Origin: Piper betle | Taxonomy: Eukaryota; Streptophyta; Magnoliopsida; Piperales; Piperaceae | Assembly (NCBI GenBank): GCA_033002965.1 | Contig: JAURVB010000159.1 | Location: 1 to 64,000, forward strand | Reading direction: 5' to 3' | Length of the DNA stretch: 64,000 bases | Part shown: positions 22,304 to 32,230 of the stretch, one piece after another | Numbering within the stretch: position 1 is the stretch's first letter | Layout of the letters: each line of letters opens with the position of its first letter | Made by a program: the position numbers and the translations under genes | Notes under the pieces: model-generated | Database searches by the model: none | The model's input: only the letters and a program-made list of their open reading frames with translations | Told to the model about the DNA's origin: nothing

Positions 22304-24985
22304 AAAGTAAGTTAAGACTACTTAGGTAGGTGACAGAGTTCAAGGCCTGGTAAGTCTTCAAAAACCTAGGTTGGCGTGGAGGCAGTTTGGATTGGCTTCT
22401 CCTAAGAAATTCCTACTTAGGAACTTCTTAGTTTATAATGGTTTTTTAACAAGTTTAGTTAAGAAATTACAAAATTTGCCAAATCCTAAGAATACTAAAC
22501 TAATAGTCTACAATTATATAGAACAAAACCTAAATAAGTACTCTTCCTAAGGTTAACCCAACAAAAATGTATGATAAGGGTTTAATAGAATTAAGCAATC
22601 CTATATAATGAAAATCTTTGAACAAAGTATCAGTATAGAAAATTGTACAGAAAATATAAATTTATGAAAAATAAATTAATAGAAAACTTCAAAGCTAAAT
22701 ATAAATATATTCATCTTCGATTAGTTTCAAGAAGCATTTAAACTATTAACTAGAGATAGCCTAAGTACTTCATTACTATTATATCTAAAAGATAAAAAAC
22801 ATGATAAATTCAATAATTCCTTATTAGTGGTAATTGAATCAACTTTAGGAACAGGACCAGTCTATTTTAACTATTACCCAAATTATTCATTAAGTTTACA
22901 TGATCTTTATATTAATGAAGCATTAGCATTAAACATCCAGATCCAAGGGCATGATATGCTTTCTGGATCTATGAACTTATGTTTCATATATAAAATATGT
23001 TTAAAAGTAATGACAATCATAAGTCTAAACTCTAAAATTGAGTCTCATAAGGGTAAGACAACACTGTTACAAATAGATGTTAATAAGACAAATATTACTA
23101 TTCCTAAAATAATTACTTGGAATGAAATTGAATTACCTTAATCATGGAAGTTAAAAAATATAATACCTCCCAAGATAATACAAAGAACGATTGAAAAAAT
23201 TAGAGAAAATAATAATGGGGATATTGAAATAATATTTAATAGACCTAGTATTTCTACTAAACCAAGTATATTGACTCATTCGGATTCAAAGGAAGCTTCA
23301 TCAAGTGTAAAAGGAATTTATATTTCAGAACAGCAAATTCCTCATGGAATTTATTCTAATGAACCTACCTTTTATGAAATTGAACTTAAAAATAAATACT
23401 TATCAATTTCAGCCAGACCGCAAAAAATGTTCAAAAGAATGTATGTTACCTAAATATGATAAGTTTAGATTATAATATTTTAATAATCATATTATGGAAA
23501 AATTAGATAAATATAAAGAAAATTATTATGATTATTTAAAAATATTCGAAACTGAGATACTATTTGTAGAATGGTATAATAGGATCTAATCTCCTAGGAT
23601 TAATGTTTCAAAAGAAACAAGGACATGGTTTACTATAGAAAGTAAAACAATTATAAGTAAACATCCTCCAATAAGACAAATTAAGTATGAGAATATATAA
23701 GTTATTTCTTATGTAACTATAGATAAAAAAATTAATAAGGATATAGCTGTGGTAATTATGCAGAATAATTATACTCATCTTCATTTACAAACCTTAACAA
23801 CTTATCTTTCCCAAGTAGAAGATAAATGGTTACCTAAAGATAAAGGAAAAGATAAGGTTGTAGAAAATAAGGTTAATGAAAAGATAACCCCAATATTGAT
23901 AAAACCTCCAATAGCATCAACTAAAAATTATAATACTAGAAGTCCTTTGAATGAAGAATTTTTAGATAAATTAACTAAAAGATTAAGTAGTTTAAAAATT
24001 ACTGAATCTATTAAAATAATTAGTGAAACAGAAAATATTAAAGAAATAATATAACAGTTTTCTTCTGAAAAAGTTGAAATGGTTAGACCCTTGCAAACTC
24101 AACCTCTTTCTAAAGGAAGATATTATTATCAAAGGCCTATCTTATGACAGTAAGCCTATTTATGAATGGAATATAGATGGTCAATCAGAATATCAGATAC
24201 TTACCATATTACATAACATGTTAATGTATGTACAATTTGTAAAACTGCAAATATCAGTGATAGACAAATAGTTGAATTTATTGTTGCTGGATTTTCAGGT
24301 ATATTAAAAGGTTGGTGGGATCATCACCTTCAACCTGTCCAAAAAATTGAGATATTAGAAGCTATAAAATTAGATCTTAATATGAATCAAATAATGAAAG
24401 ATGCAGTATATACTTTAATATTAACAATATTATATCATTTTATAGGAGATCCTAATACCTTAAAAGAAAGAACACAAGAATTAATAATGAGTTTAAAATG
24501 TCCTTTATTAACTCATTATATATGGTATAAGGATACGTTTTTAATTTTATTATTCCAAAGAGATGACTCTAGCTCAGATTTTTGGAAAGAAAGACTTTTA
24601 GCTGGATTATCTCCTCTATTTGCAGAAAGAGTTAGAACTAAATTAAGAAATCAAAATAATGGAATGATACCATATGGATCTTTTACTTTTGGTAAATTAA
24701 ATAGTGAGGTAGTAACAAAAGATTTAAGCTTATGTAATGACTTAAATCTCAAAAACCAGCTTAAAAAACAAAAGTTATTCGGAAAGAAAGAATTAGGTGA
24801 ATTTTATAAATAATTTGGAACCCAAGTTTCCCAATTATTCCACCTAAACCAAAAAATTTAATAATAAAAAACCCTTTATAAGAAGAAGGTCAAAACCTAT
24901 GGTGAAAAAGGAAATTAAAGATAAAGGTAAAAAAGTAATTACTAGGAAAACCCAAAAGAAACCTACTAAAACTAGACCAGTTGTA

Positions 24986-25027
24986 TGTTGGGACTGTGGT
25001 CAGTTTAGACATACATGAAACCAACGT
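24986..25027 (+). pseudogene. Capsid zinc knuckle of lineage B, interrupted
   Basis: The knuckle starts CWDCGQ as in other Caulimoviridae capsids, but an in-frame TGA replaces an arginine codon and the final cysteine codon is now CGT. The minus-strand copy at 27,802-27,843 keeps the last cysteine and loses the first at a breakpoint. Confidence 0.85.
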
Positions 25028-26309
25028 AAATTACGCAAAAGAATTAAAGAATTAAATATTCTTGATGAAGAAAAAGAAAGTTTATTCTCTTTATTAGAAG
25101 ACTTAAGTGATATATCAAAATATGAAGCGTTAGAAGTAGATGAATTAGATTATGTAAATATAGATTCTAATTCTACATCTTCTGATTGTGAATGTAATGA
25201 TATTTATGATACTTGTATTGCATTAAATAACTTAAGTATTAATGTAATTAATGCACAAAAATCATTATTACTAGATATAATTGATAATATTTAGGATAAA
25301 ACCCAACAAAGGGCTTTAATAGAAAAAGTTATAGTTTCTACTAGAGAAAAGAAATTAGAACCTAAAATAGAAGCTATAGTTCATCCTTCTGATTCCATGA
25401 CAAAAGTTTTAGATAGAATGAAAAAGAAAAACTTATTACTTTACAAGATCTTCCTCATGAAATAAATGTACTAAAATTAGAAGTAATAAAATTAAGAAAA
25501 CGTGTAGAAGTATTAGAATTAATAAATGAAAATAAAGATAATGAATCTGATAATGATGAGGATTTAAAATTTTTTGAAGATTCAGAGTTCCAAGGTGGTG
25601 AAACTTCTAATAATCAAGATTATTTAAATGTCATTAAACAAACTATTTCTAGGAAATATATATTAAAAATTAAAATAATTCTTGATAAGAAATTTACATT
25701 AGAAACCTTAGTTTTGGTTGATACTGGAGCTGATAGAAACATAATTAGAGAAGGATTAATTCCTGTTCGTTATTATAAAAACTAAACAAGCTTTATCTAC
25801 TGCAAATAATCAAAGATTAAAAATTAGGTATAAATTACCCCATGTGGTTGTTTGTATAAATAATACATGTTTATATTTAACTTTCATATTAGTTCAAGAT
25901 GCAGGAACAGAAGTGATTCTAGGAAATCCCTTTACTACAATTATTGAACCTTTTACTATATATGATAGATTTAAAGGTAAGGAAATTACTTTTAATCTAG
26001 AATTTCCTGCACATAAAACATTATTATCGAATTTAAAAGAAAAATCATTTCAAAAGAATAAACATATAATTTTTTTACAAGAAGTTAGAAGTTTAACTTT
26101 GGAGAAAAGATTGGTATCTAAAGAAATTTTAGATAAAATTAATCATATTAAAAAATTATTTGAAAATGATTTATGTAGTGAACTTCCTAGTGCTTTTGGG
26201 ATAGAAAATGTCATGAAGTTACTCTTCCTTATGAAGATACATTTCTTGAATCCCAAATACCTACAAAGGTTAGACCAATTCAAATGAGTAAATAATTAGT
26301 TTAATATTG

Positions 26310-27000
26310 TCAACAGGAAATGACAATTTTATTAGATAGTAAATTAATTAGACCTAGTAAATCCCCTTGGTCTTGTTTGGCTTTCTACGTATATAAAGCA
26401 TCTGAAATAGAAAGAGGTGCTCCAAGGTTAGTTATCAATTATAAACCTTTAAATAAAGTTTTAAAATAGATAAGATATCCTATACCTAATAAATAGGATT
26501 TATTAAAAAGATTATATAATGCTCAGGTGTTTAGTAAGTTTGATTTAAAATCTAGATTTTGGCAAATTCAGATTAATGAAAAAAATAGATATAAAACGGC
26601 ATTTAATGTTCGTTTTGGTGAATACAAATGGAATGTAATGTCATTCGGATTAAAAAATGCTCCTTTAGAGTTTCAAAAAATAATGAATGATATATTTAAT
26701 CTTCATATAGAATATATTATTGTATATATAGATGATGTTTTAATTTATTCTAATTCCTTGGATCAACATTTTAAACACTTGAATCAATTTTATAAGATTG
26801 CTAAGACAAATGGTATAGTCTTATCTAAAAAGAAGATGGTCTTAGTACAATCTAAAATTAGATATCTAGGTCATGATATAGAAAAATTATATTAAACCTA
26901 TTCAAAGAGTTATTGAATTTTCATCTAAATTTCCAAAATGAATTAGTAGACAAAAATCAATTACAACAATTTTTAAGTAGTTTAAATTATGTATCAGATT
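26310..27000 (+). pseudogene. Reverse transcriptase domain of lineage B ORF1
   Basis: The RT motifs appear in order: PWSC..FYVYKASEIERG, FDLKSRFWQI and YIDDVLIYSNS (26,725-26,748), then a GHDIEK segment. Stops lie near 26,467 and 26,494, and the frame is lost near 26,890. Confidence 0.93.
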
Positions 27001-27370
27001 TTTATGAAGAATTAGCCAAAGATTGTAAACTTTTTATGGTAGAGATTAAAGAAAAATCCTCCACCATGGACAGTTGCTCATACTAAAGCTATTCAAAAAT
27101 ATTAAAAATAAAGTTAAATATCTTCCTTGTCAATCTTTAGCTAATCCTACCTCTTTAAAGATAGTAGAAACTGATGCATCTGATCTACGATATTGGGGGT
27201 ATCCTTAAACAAATCTTAAATAATAAAAATGTTATTATAAGATATCATTCTAGATTGTGGAATCCAACCTAAGCAAAATATTCCACTATTAAGAAAGAGA
27301 TGTTAAGTATTGTTAATTGTATATTAAAATTTCAGGATGATCTTTTTAATAAAAAATTCTTATTAAGAAT

Positions 27371-27840
27371 AGTGACGAAGGTCTTGTAAAGTAATAGGTT
27401 TTCTTTTTTCATTCTTTCTAAAACTTCTGTCATAGAATAAGAAGGATAAACTATAACTTCCATTTTAGGTGTTAATTTCTTTTCTCTAGTAGAAGCTATA
27501 ACTTTTTCTATTAAAGCCCTTTGTTGGGTTTTATCCTAAATATTATCAATTATATCTAGTAATAATGATTTTTGTGTATTAATTACATTAATACTTAAGT
27601 TATTTAATGCATTACAAGTATCATAAATATCATTACATTCACAATCAGAAGATGTAGAATTAGAATCTATATTTGCATAATCTGATTCATCTATTTCTAT
27701 CGCTTCATATTCTGATATATCACTTAAGTCTTCTAATAAAGAGAATAAACTTTCTTTTCTTTATCAGGAGTATTTAATTCTTTAATTCTTTTGCATAATT
27801 TACATTGGTTTCTTGTATGTCCAGATTGACCACAGTCCCA
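27371..27840 (-). pseudogene. Inverted capsid/protease segment of lineage B
   Basis: The minus strand matches 24,990-25,450 of the adjacent plus-strand ORF1 (capsid zinc knuckle and acidic tail) with few differences, so these two stretches form an inverted repeat of about 460 bp. The left end abuts RNase H. The right end stops inside the knuckle at about 27,840. Confidence 0.8.
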
Positions 27841-27944
27841 CATGTATATATATCTATATATGTATCTACATGCAGGGAAAAGGCAAAGGAAAGTTAATCC
27901 TTCCTCCAATATGCAAAAATTATCTTCCAAGAAAGCGTTATAAT
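27841..27944 (+). pseudogene. ORF2 start fragment after a short TA-rich stretch
   Basis: After a 30-base TA-rich stretch, the plus strand encodes GKGKGKLILPP at about 27,874-27,905, the N-terminus of lineage B ORF2 (compare 28,410-28,440, minus). It is a small scrap joined to RT sequence. Confidence 0.6.
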
Positions 27945-28148
27945 TAGGTTTTATCAATTTAGTTCAAAAAGGTATCTAGGACATGATATTGAAAAATGCT
28001 ATATTAAATTTGACTTAAAATCTGGATTTTGACAAATCCAAATCAAAAAACAAGATAGATATAAAACAACATTTAATATTCCTTTTGGTCAATGTGAATG
28101 GAATGTTATGCCCTTCGGTTTGAAAAATGCTCCTTCTGAATTCCTAAA
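27945..28148 (+). pseudogene. Rearranged RT fragment (late RT joined to early RT)
   Basis: The end of the RT domain (RYLGHDIEKCYI) is fused to an earlier RT segment (KFDLKSGFWQIQIK, then FGLKNAP), an order not found in a normal RT. The identical fusion occurs on the minus strand at 29,275-29,475, so the fusion predates the inverted duplication. Confidence 0.8.
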
Positions 28149-28440
28149 GAATGAGTTCAAAATAATATCTGGTTTTCCAAGATTGAATTGGGTAATGAGA
28201 AAAAGTGCGGAAGTACTTAAGCAGCCATAAGAGTAGGATCTTCCTATTGCAAAGCTTCAAGAGAATAATCCAGATAACAAATATGCAAAGTGGTTAGTTG
28301 TTGAATATAGGGACTTAAAATTCGATAGGAGGATTTAGGAGCAGAAGGTTTTGCATCTTCTTGATCAAAGTCTTTTCGAAACTAGGATAATTTTTGTACA
28401 TTGGAGGAAGGATTAACTTTCCTTTGCCTTTTCCTGCCAC
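28149..28440 (-). pseudogene. Lineage B ORF2 N-terminal fragment
   Basis: The minus strand continues from the ORF1 end into ORF2. The start codon position reads GTG in place of ATG at the GGTATAATGGC-type overlap, followed by AGKGKGKLILPP. It is truncated at about 28,149 against RT sequence on the plus strand. Confidence 0.7.
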
Positions 28441-29475
28441 TATACCCCCTGCAAAAATTCTTCGAGTGAGAAAATCGAGAAGAGAATTAGCATCCCTTTA
28501 ATAAATTCAATATCAAAATAAAAAATAGCGAGCAAAGCTTGCCACCTTGCAAAGATATGTTTAGAGGCTAAGTTTTTCACATCCTTTTCCAATATATCTT
28601 TTGCAGCTTTACCGTCAATAAGTAATAAGAATTTTTTATTTAAAAGGTCAGATCTTGGAATTTTAAGATACTAGATTAACAATGCTTAATATTTCATAGT
28701 AGATCTATCTAGATATATGACATGTTGCTGAGTATGGCTTCACTATACCCCATGTCCAATATCAGACGCATCGGCTTTAACAATTTTTAAAGATGTAGGA
28801 TTAGCTAAAGATAAACAAAGGAAGATACTTTACCTTATTTTTTATATTTTGTACAGCTTTAGTATGAGCAATAGTCCAGGGTGGAGGATTCTTTTTTAAT
28901 CTTTGACATAGTAGTTTAGCTTACAGCTTTTTTTAATTCTTCATAAAATTCTGAAACATAATTTAAGCTTCCAAAAATCTTTGTAATTGATTTTTATCTA
29001 ATAATTGATCTAGGAATTTTGAAGAAAACTCTATCACTCTTTGAATAGGTTTTATATATCTTTTTTCTATGGTATAGACTAAGATATCTTACATTTGATT
29101 GTACTAAAACCATTTTCTTTTTGATAAAACTATTCCATTAGTTTTAGCAATCTTATAAAATTGATTTAAGTGCTTAAAATGCTGATCTAAAGAATTAGAA
29201 TAAATAAGAGCATCATCTATATAAACAATTATATAATTCATATAAGGATTAAAGATATTATTCATTATTTTTGGAATTCGAAGGAGCGTTTTCAGACCAA
29301 ATGGCATAACATTCCATTCATATTGACCACAAGGAGCATTAAATGTTGTTTTATATCTATCTTGTTCTTTGATTTGGATTTGCCAAAATTCAGATTTTAA
29401 GTCAAATTTAATATAGCCTTTTTCAATATCATATCCTAGATACCTTTCTGAACTAAATTGATAAAACCCAATTAC
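28441..29475 (-). pseudogene. Lineage B RT and RNase H, minus-strand copy
   Basis: The minus strand carries the fused RT junction (29,475-29,275), the YIDDALIYSNS catalytic box (about 29,226-29,194), an open piece (29,307-29,104), and RNase H down to LTR near 28,480, with stops and small insertions. It runs into ORF2 in the canonical order. Confidence 0.85.
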
Positions 29476-30053
29476 AACACTTTCTTGGAAGTTTAAATTG
29501 TGTTTGATTTTTATAAAGATTTAGCAAAAATTGCAAACTATTATGCCAAAGACTTAGGAAAAATCCCTCCACCTTGGACTGTAGCACATACTACAGCAAC
29601 ACAAAATATTAAACAAAAAATTAAATTTATTCCATGCTTATGCTTAGCAGATCCCGATGCTTTAAAAATTGTAGAAACTAATGCATCTGAGCTCGGTTTT
29701 GGGGGTATACTTAAACAACTACTTCATAATAAAGATATTGTAACTAAATACCATTCCGGATTATGGAATCCTACCCAAAAGAAATATTCAACAATTAAAA
29801 AAGAGATGTTAAATATTGTTAATTGTATTTTAAAATTTCAAGATGATTTACTAAATAAACCTTTTTTATTACGTATTGATTGTAAAGTAGCTATAGATAT
29901 TTTGGAAAAAAACGTGAAAAATTTAAGCATTCAAACATATCTTTGCTCGTTGGCAAGCCCTTATGGCTATATTTGATTTTAATATTGAATATATTAAAGG
30001 TGATACTAATCTCTCCTTGATTTTCTTACTTGTGAATTTTTGTAGGGGGTATA
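29476..30053 (+). pseudogene. RNase H domain of lineage B, plus-strand copy
   Basis: A 158-residue open piece (29,500-29,976) is the best preserved RNase H in the window, including ETNASELGFGG and the ATIKKEM-type segment that follows it. A one-base change near 30,020 shifts the frame before the ORF1 end. It is followed by the ORF2 start, overlapping in the form TAATG. Confidence 0.85.
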
Positions 30054-30795
30054 ATGGATAAAGGCAAAAGGGTTATTCCACATTACAAAAGTGTTCCGAG
30101 TAAATATGACCATGATGATTTTGAGTCCAGTTCTTCATACCACAAATATCCCAACAGATCATACAGAGTACTTAGTCCTTATATTACTAAGCCTACTCCA
30201 ATGCAAATTTGTCATCTTGACCAATCTGTAGAATCACAACAGTCTGAAGATCTAGCTAAAATTGCTTCTACTATACTTCCACCATTTTTACATTTTCCTA
30301 TTGTTTCCAAAAAAACAATATATTGTTATGAGCTTATTTTACAAAATACTGGATCTTGTATTTTTACCCATAAATCTCACGGAAATAGTGAAGCTCATCA
30401 AATCAAGTATGCTGATATTTTTGACACATGCATTGCATATAGTAAGATGATAATTTATAATGTTTTAAGTATGAATGAATTTGAGAATCCTAACTCAGTC
30501 AGAAGACGGTCAATGTTATTCCTCCTCCAGGAATTCCCTATGAATATAATTAATTGGACTATATTGATGCCTGGTATAGAGTATTACTATATCAAAATAA
30601 TTTTGGCAATCATTCTTGGTTCCTCCGAATGGATTTGATTAAACTCGCCAAACTCCCATAATGGTTTTCTCAATGGATTCTAGCCTGGTCCTGAAATCCA
30701 TTATCTTCCTTTATATATAAAGAAGAAATTTAAAGCGTTTTCTGAAAGATTAGAAAAATCACTTGGTAACCTTTTTTATCAATTTCTTATATATT
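30054..30795 (+). pseudogene. Lineage B ORF2 N-terminal two thirds
   Basis: A 194-residue open frame begins ATGGATAAAGG at 30,054 and ends at 30,638. Similarity continues in other frames to about 30,795. The N-terminus is basic (DKGKRV). The middle (IVSKKTIYCYELILQNT) aligns with the PVTSNKPRYFYELVLQDM region of lineage A ORF2, and this shared block is the most conserved part of ORF2. The zinc-knuckle end is missing; the fragment stops at plastid-derived DNA. Confidence 0.8.
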
Positions 30796-30796
30796 T

Positions 30797-31062
30797 TGGC
30801 CTCTATGCTAGAATCAGTCAGAGAAGCCCAAGAGGTGGTGGTTTACCCTGTGGCAGATGTCAGCGGTTCAAGTCCACTTATCTCCAGCTTGTGACCTTAG
30901 TGGATATAAAGGTATATATATGATAGCACCCAATTTTTTCGATTCGGCAGTTCGATCTATGATTTCTCATTCATGGACATTGATAAGATCCTTCCATTTA
31001 GCAGCACCTTAGGGTAGCATAGCCTTTAACATGAATGGCGAGGTTCAAACAAAGAAAGGTTT
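30797..31062 (+). other. Nuclear plastid DNA (trnA-rrn23 spacer and rrn23 start)
   Basis: The sequence from GGCCTCTATG onward follows the plastid spacer between trnA-UGC and the 23S rRNA gene, through GATAGCACCCAATTTTTTCG and CAGCACCTTAGGGTAGCATA to GAGGTTCAAAC, the first bases of rrn23. I recognise this spacer from memory of plastid genomes. Most differences from the plastid form are CG to CA or TG changes, as expected for methylated nuclear DNA that has decayed. The tRNA-like arm at 30,866-30,885 is part of this spacer and is not a nuclear tRNA gene. Similarity fades after about 31,062. Confidence 0.85.
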
Positions 31063-31130
31063 ATAACAAAGGTTTCGTGTTGTTGATTCCAAGGTATAGT
31101 GTAGTGCTTCTTCCTTCATGCGACTAGCTG

Positions 31131-31376
31131 CATTTTAATACATTTTGCTATAAGCATTGTTATCTGTGCTTTATTAATCAATTTAGTATGTTTGGAATGG
31201 TGACTTAATGCGTGTGCGTGACCTAATAATGCCGAAACATACAAGCAGTGAAATAATCAATCATAGCTGCAGTTAATGTATTTTGCTATAATTATTGTTA
31301 TCTGTGCTGAAGGGTAACTTTTATATTATTAATCAATTTAGGATGTCTGGAACGGTGACTTGATGCAAATGCTTCC
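31131..31376 (+). repeat. Imperfect direct duplication (about 31,131-31,215 and 31,268-31,376)
   Basis: Both halves contain TTTTGCTATAA, ATTGTTATCTGTGCT and then AATCAATTTAGTATG/GATGT followed by TCTGGAACGGTGACTT-like words. The second copy has a 20-base insertion. It lies between the plastid insertion and the Ran pseudogene, with no visible coding content. Confidence 0.75.
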
Positions 31377-31483
31377 TACCTGCAACTCGACTTGCGCACA
31401 ACTTATGGGGAAGTGAAGAATGATGAAGATTTTTGGTTTCTAACCCTGTGCGGTCATCTAATATCTGAGACTTTCAACCTCGA

Positions 31484-32230
31484 TGCGCCATCATTATGTT
31501 TGACGTTACTTCGAGATTGACATATCTTAATGTTTCAACATGGCATCGTGATCTTTGCCGGTTAGTCTGTGCCTTCATTTATTTATATTTGAACTGGTTG
31601 CACATCGTCAATTGGGGGAGGAGACTGCTCTCTTTCAGATGCGGTACATTCTATACAACTGAAAATTGTTGCATCTTTGCCTTCTACAGGGCGTGTGATA
31701 ACGTCCCCATCGTGATATGTGGAAACAAGATGGATGTGAAGAACAGGCAAGTGAAGCCAAAGCAGGGGACCTTCCACAGGAAGAATAATCTTCAATATTA
31801 TGAAATCTCCACCAAAAGCAATTACAACTTCGAGGAGCCCTTCTTGTATCTTCCTCCTTTCCTGCGTTCTTTTGAAAAAATTGTTAATGGCATTCTGAAT
31901 GTCATATAACTTAAAACCATCTCACATTCTACTTCTCTGATGCCAAGCTCTACTTTGTGGAGTCTCCTTCGTTTGCTTCCCCAGAAGTGCATATAAACAT
32001 GGCAGATCAAGCTCGCTAAGTGTTGTCGACTAAAATCTTCTTTCCATAATTAGTTTTGTTGGAACAGTTGCTTCCTTTTCCATTCTCTTGGTGGAATGGT
32101 TGCATTTTCTTAGCAAGTTGGTAAAATCAGCCGATTGTAACAAGCTTCAATTTGCTTCTATCGCAGACTTTCACAAGAGCTTGAGGAGGCTGCTACACAA
32201 CCTCTGCCTGACGATGATTTTTTGTTGCAG
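31484..32230 (+). pseudogene. Ran GTPase pseudogene with introns
   Basis: Four blocks match the C-terminal half of Ran, the small GTPase of nuclear transport. They are 31,484-31,560 ([14 protein letters not shown] to WHRDLCR), 31,690-31,857 ([20 protein letters not shown] to [11 protein letters not shown]), 31,938-32,018 (FVESPSFASPEVHI) and 32,165-32,230 (ELEEAATQPLPDDDDF). The first intron (31,561-31,689) keeps GT and AG, so this is a DNA-level duplicate, not a processed copy. The N-terminal half with the P-loop is absent. The ARKLAGD segment is lost, and a TAA follows the third block. The NKMD guanine-binding motif remains. It cannot make a working GTPase. Confidence 0.88.

Larger units (their letters stand above)
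22438..27370 (+). pseudogene. Lineage B ORF1 polyprotein, nearly complete but decayed
   Basis: The domain order on the plus strand is: movement protein (22,438-23,141), linker (23,271-24,054), capsid (24,074-25,030) with zinc knuckle at 24,986-25,027, acidic tail and coiled segment (25,060-25,600), aspartic protease with an intact VDTGADRN (about 25,720), reverse transcriptase (26,310-27,000; YIDD at 26,725-26,736) and RNase H (27,060-27,370). Many stops and frameshifts break it (for example 23,141, 24,813, 25,016 inside the knuckle, 26,287 and 26,895). It ends abruptly at 27,370 in an inverted capsid/protease segment. The protease triplet is better preserved than in lineage A, yet no active polyprotein can be made. 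Confidence 0.9.

Noticed and set aside
1..30795. An intact, potentially active virus copy
   Set aside because: Every ORF1 and ORF2 copy has several stops, frameshifts or truncations, and no unit holds promoter, primer site, ORF1 and ORF2 together unbroken.
30856..30890. tRNA-like arm with GGTTCAAGTCC
   Set aside because: It is part of the plastid trnA-rrn23 spacer insertion; no full cloverleaf or A box precedes it.
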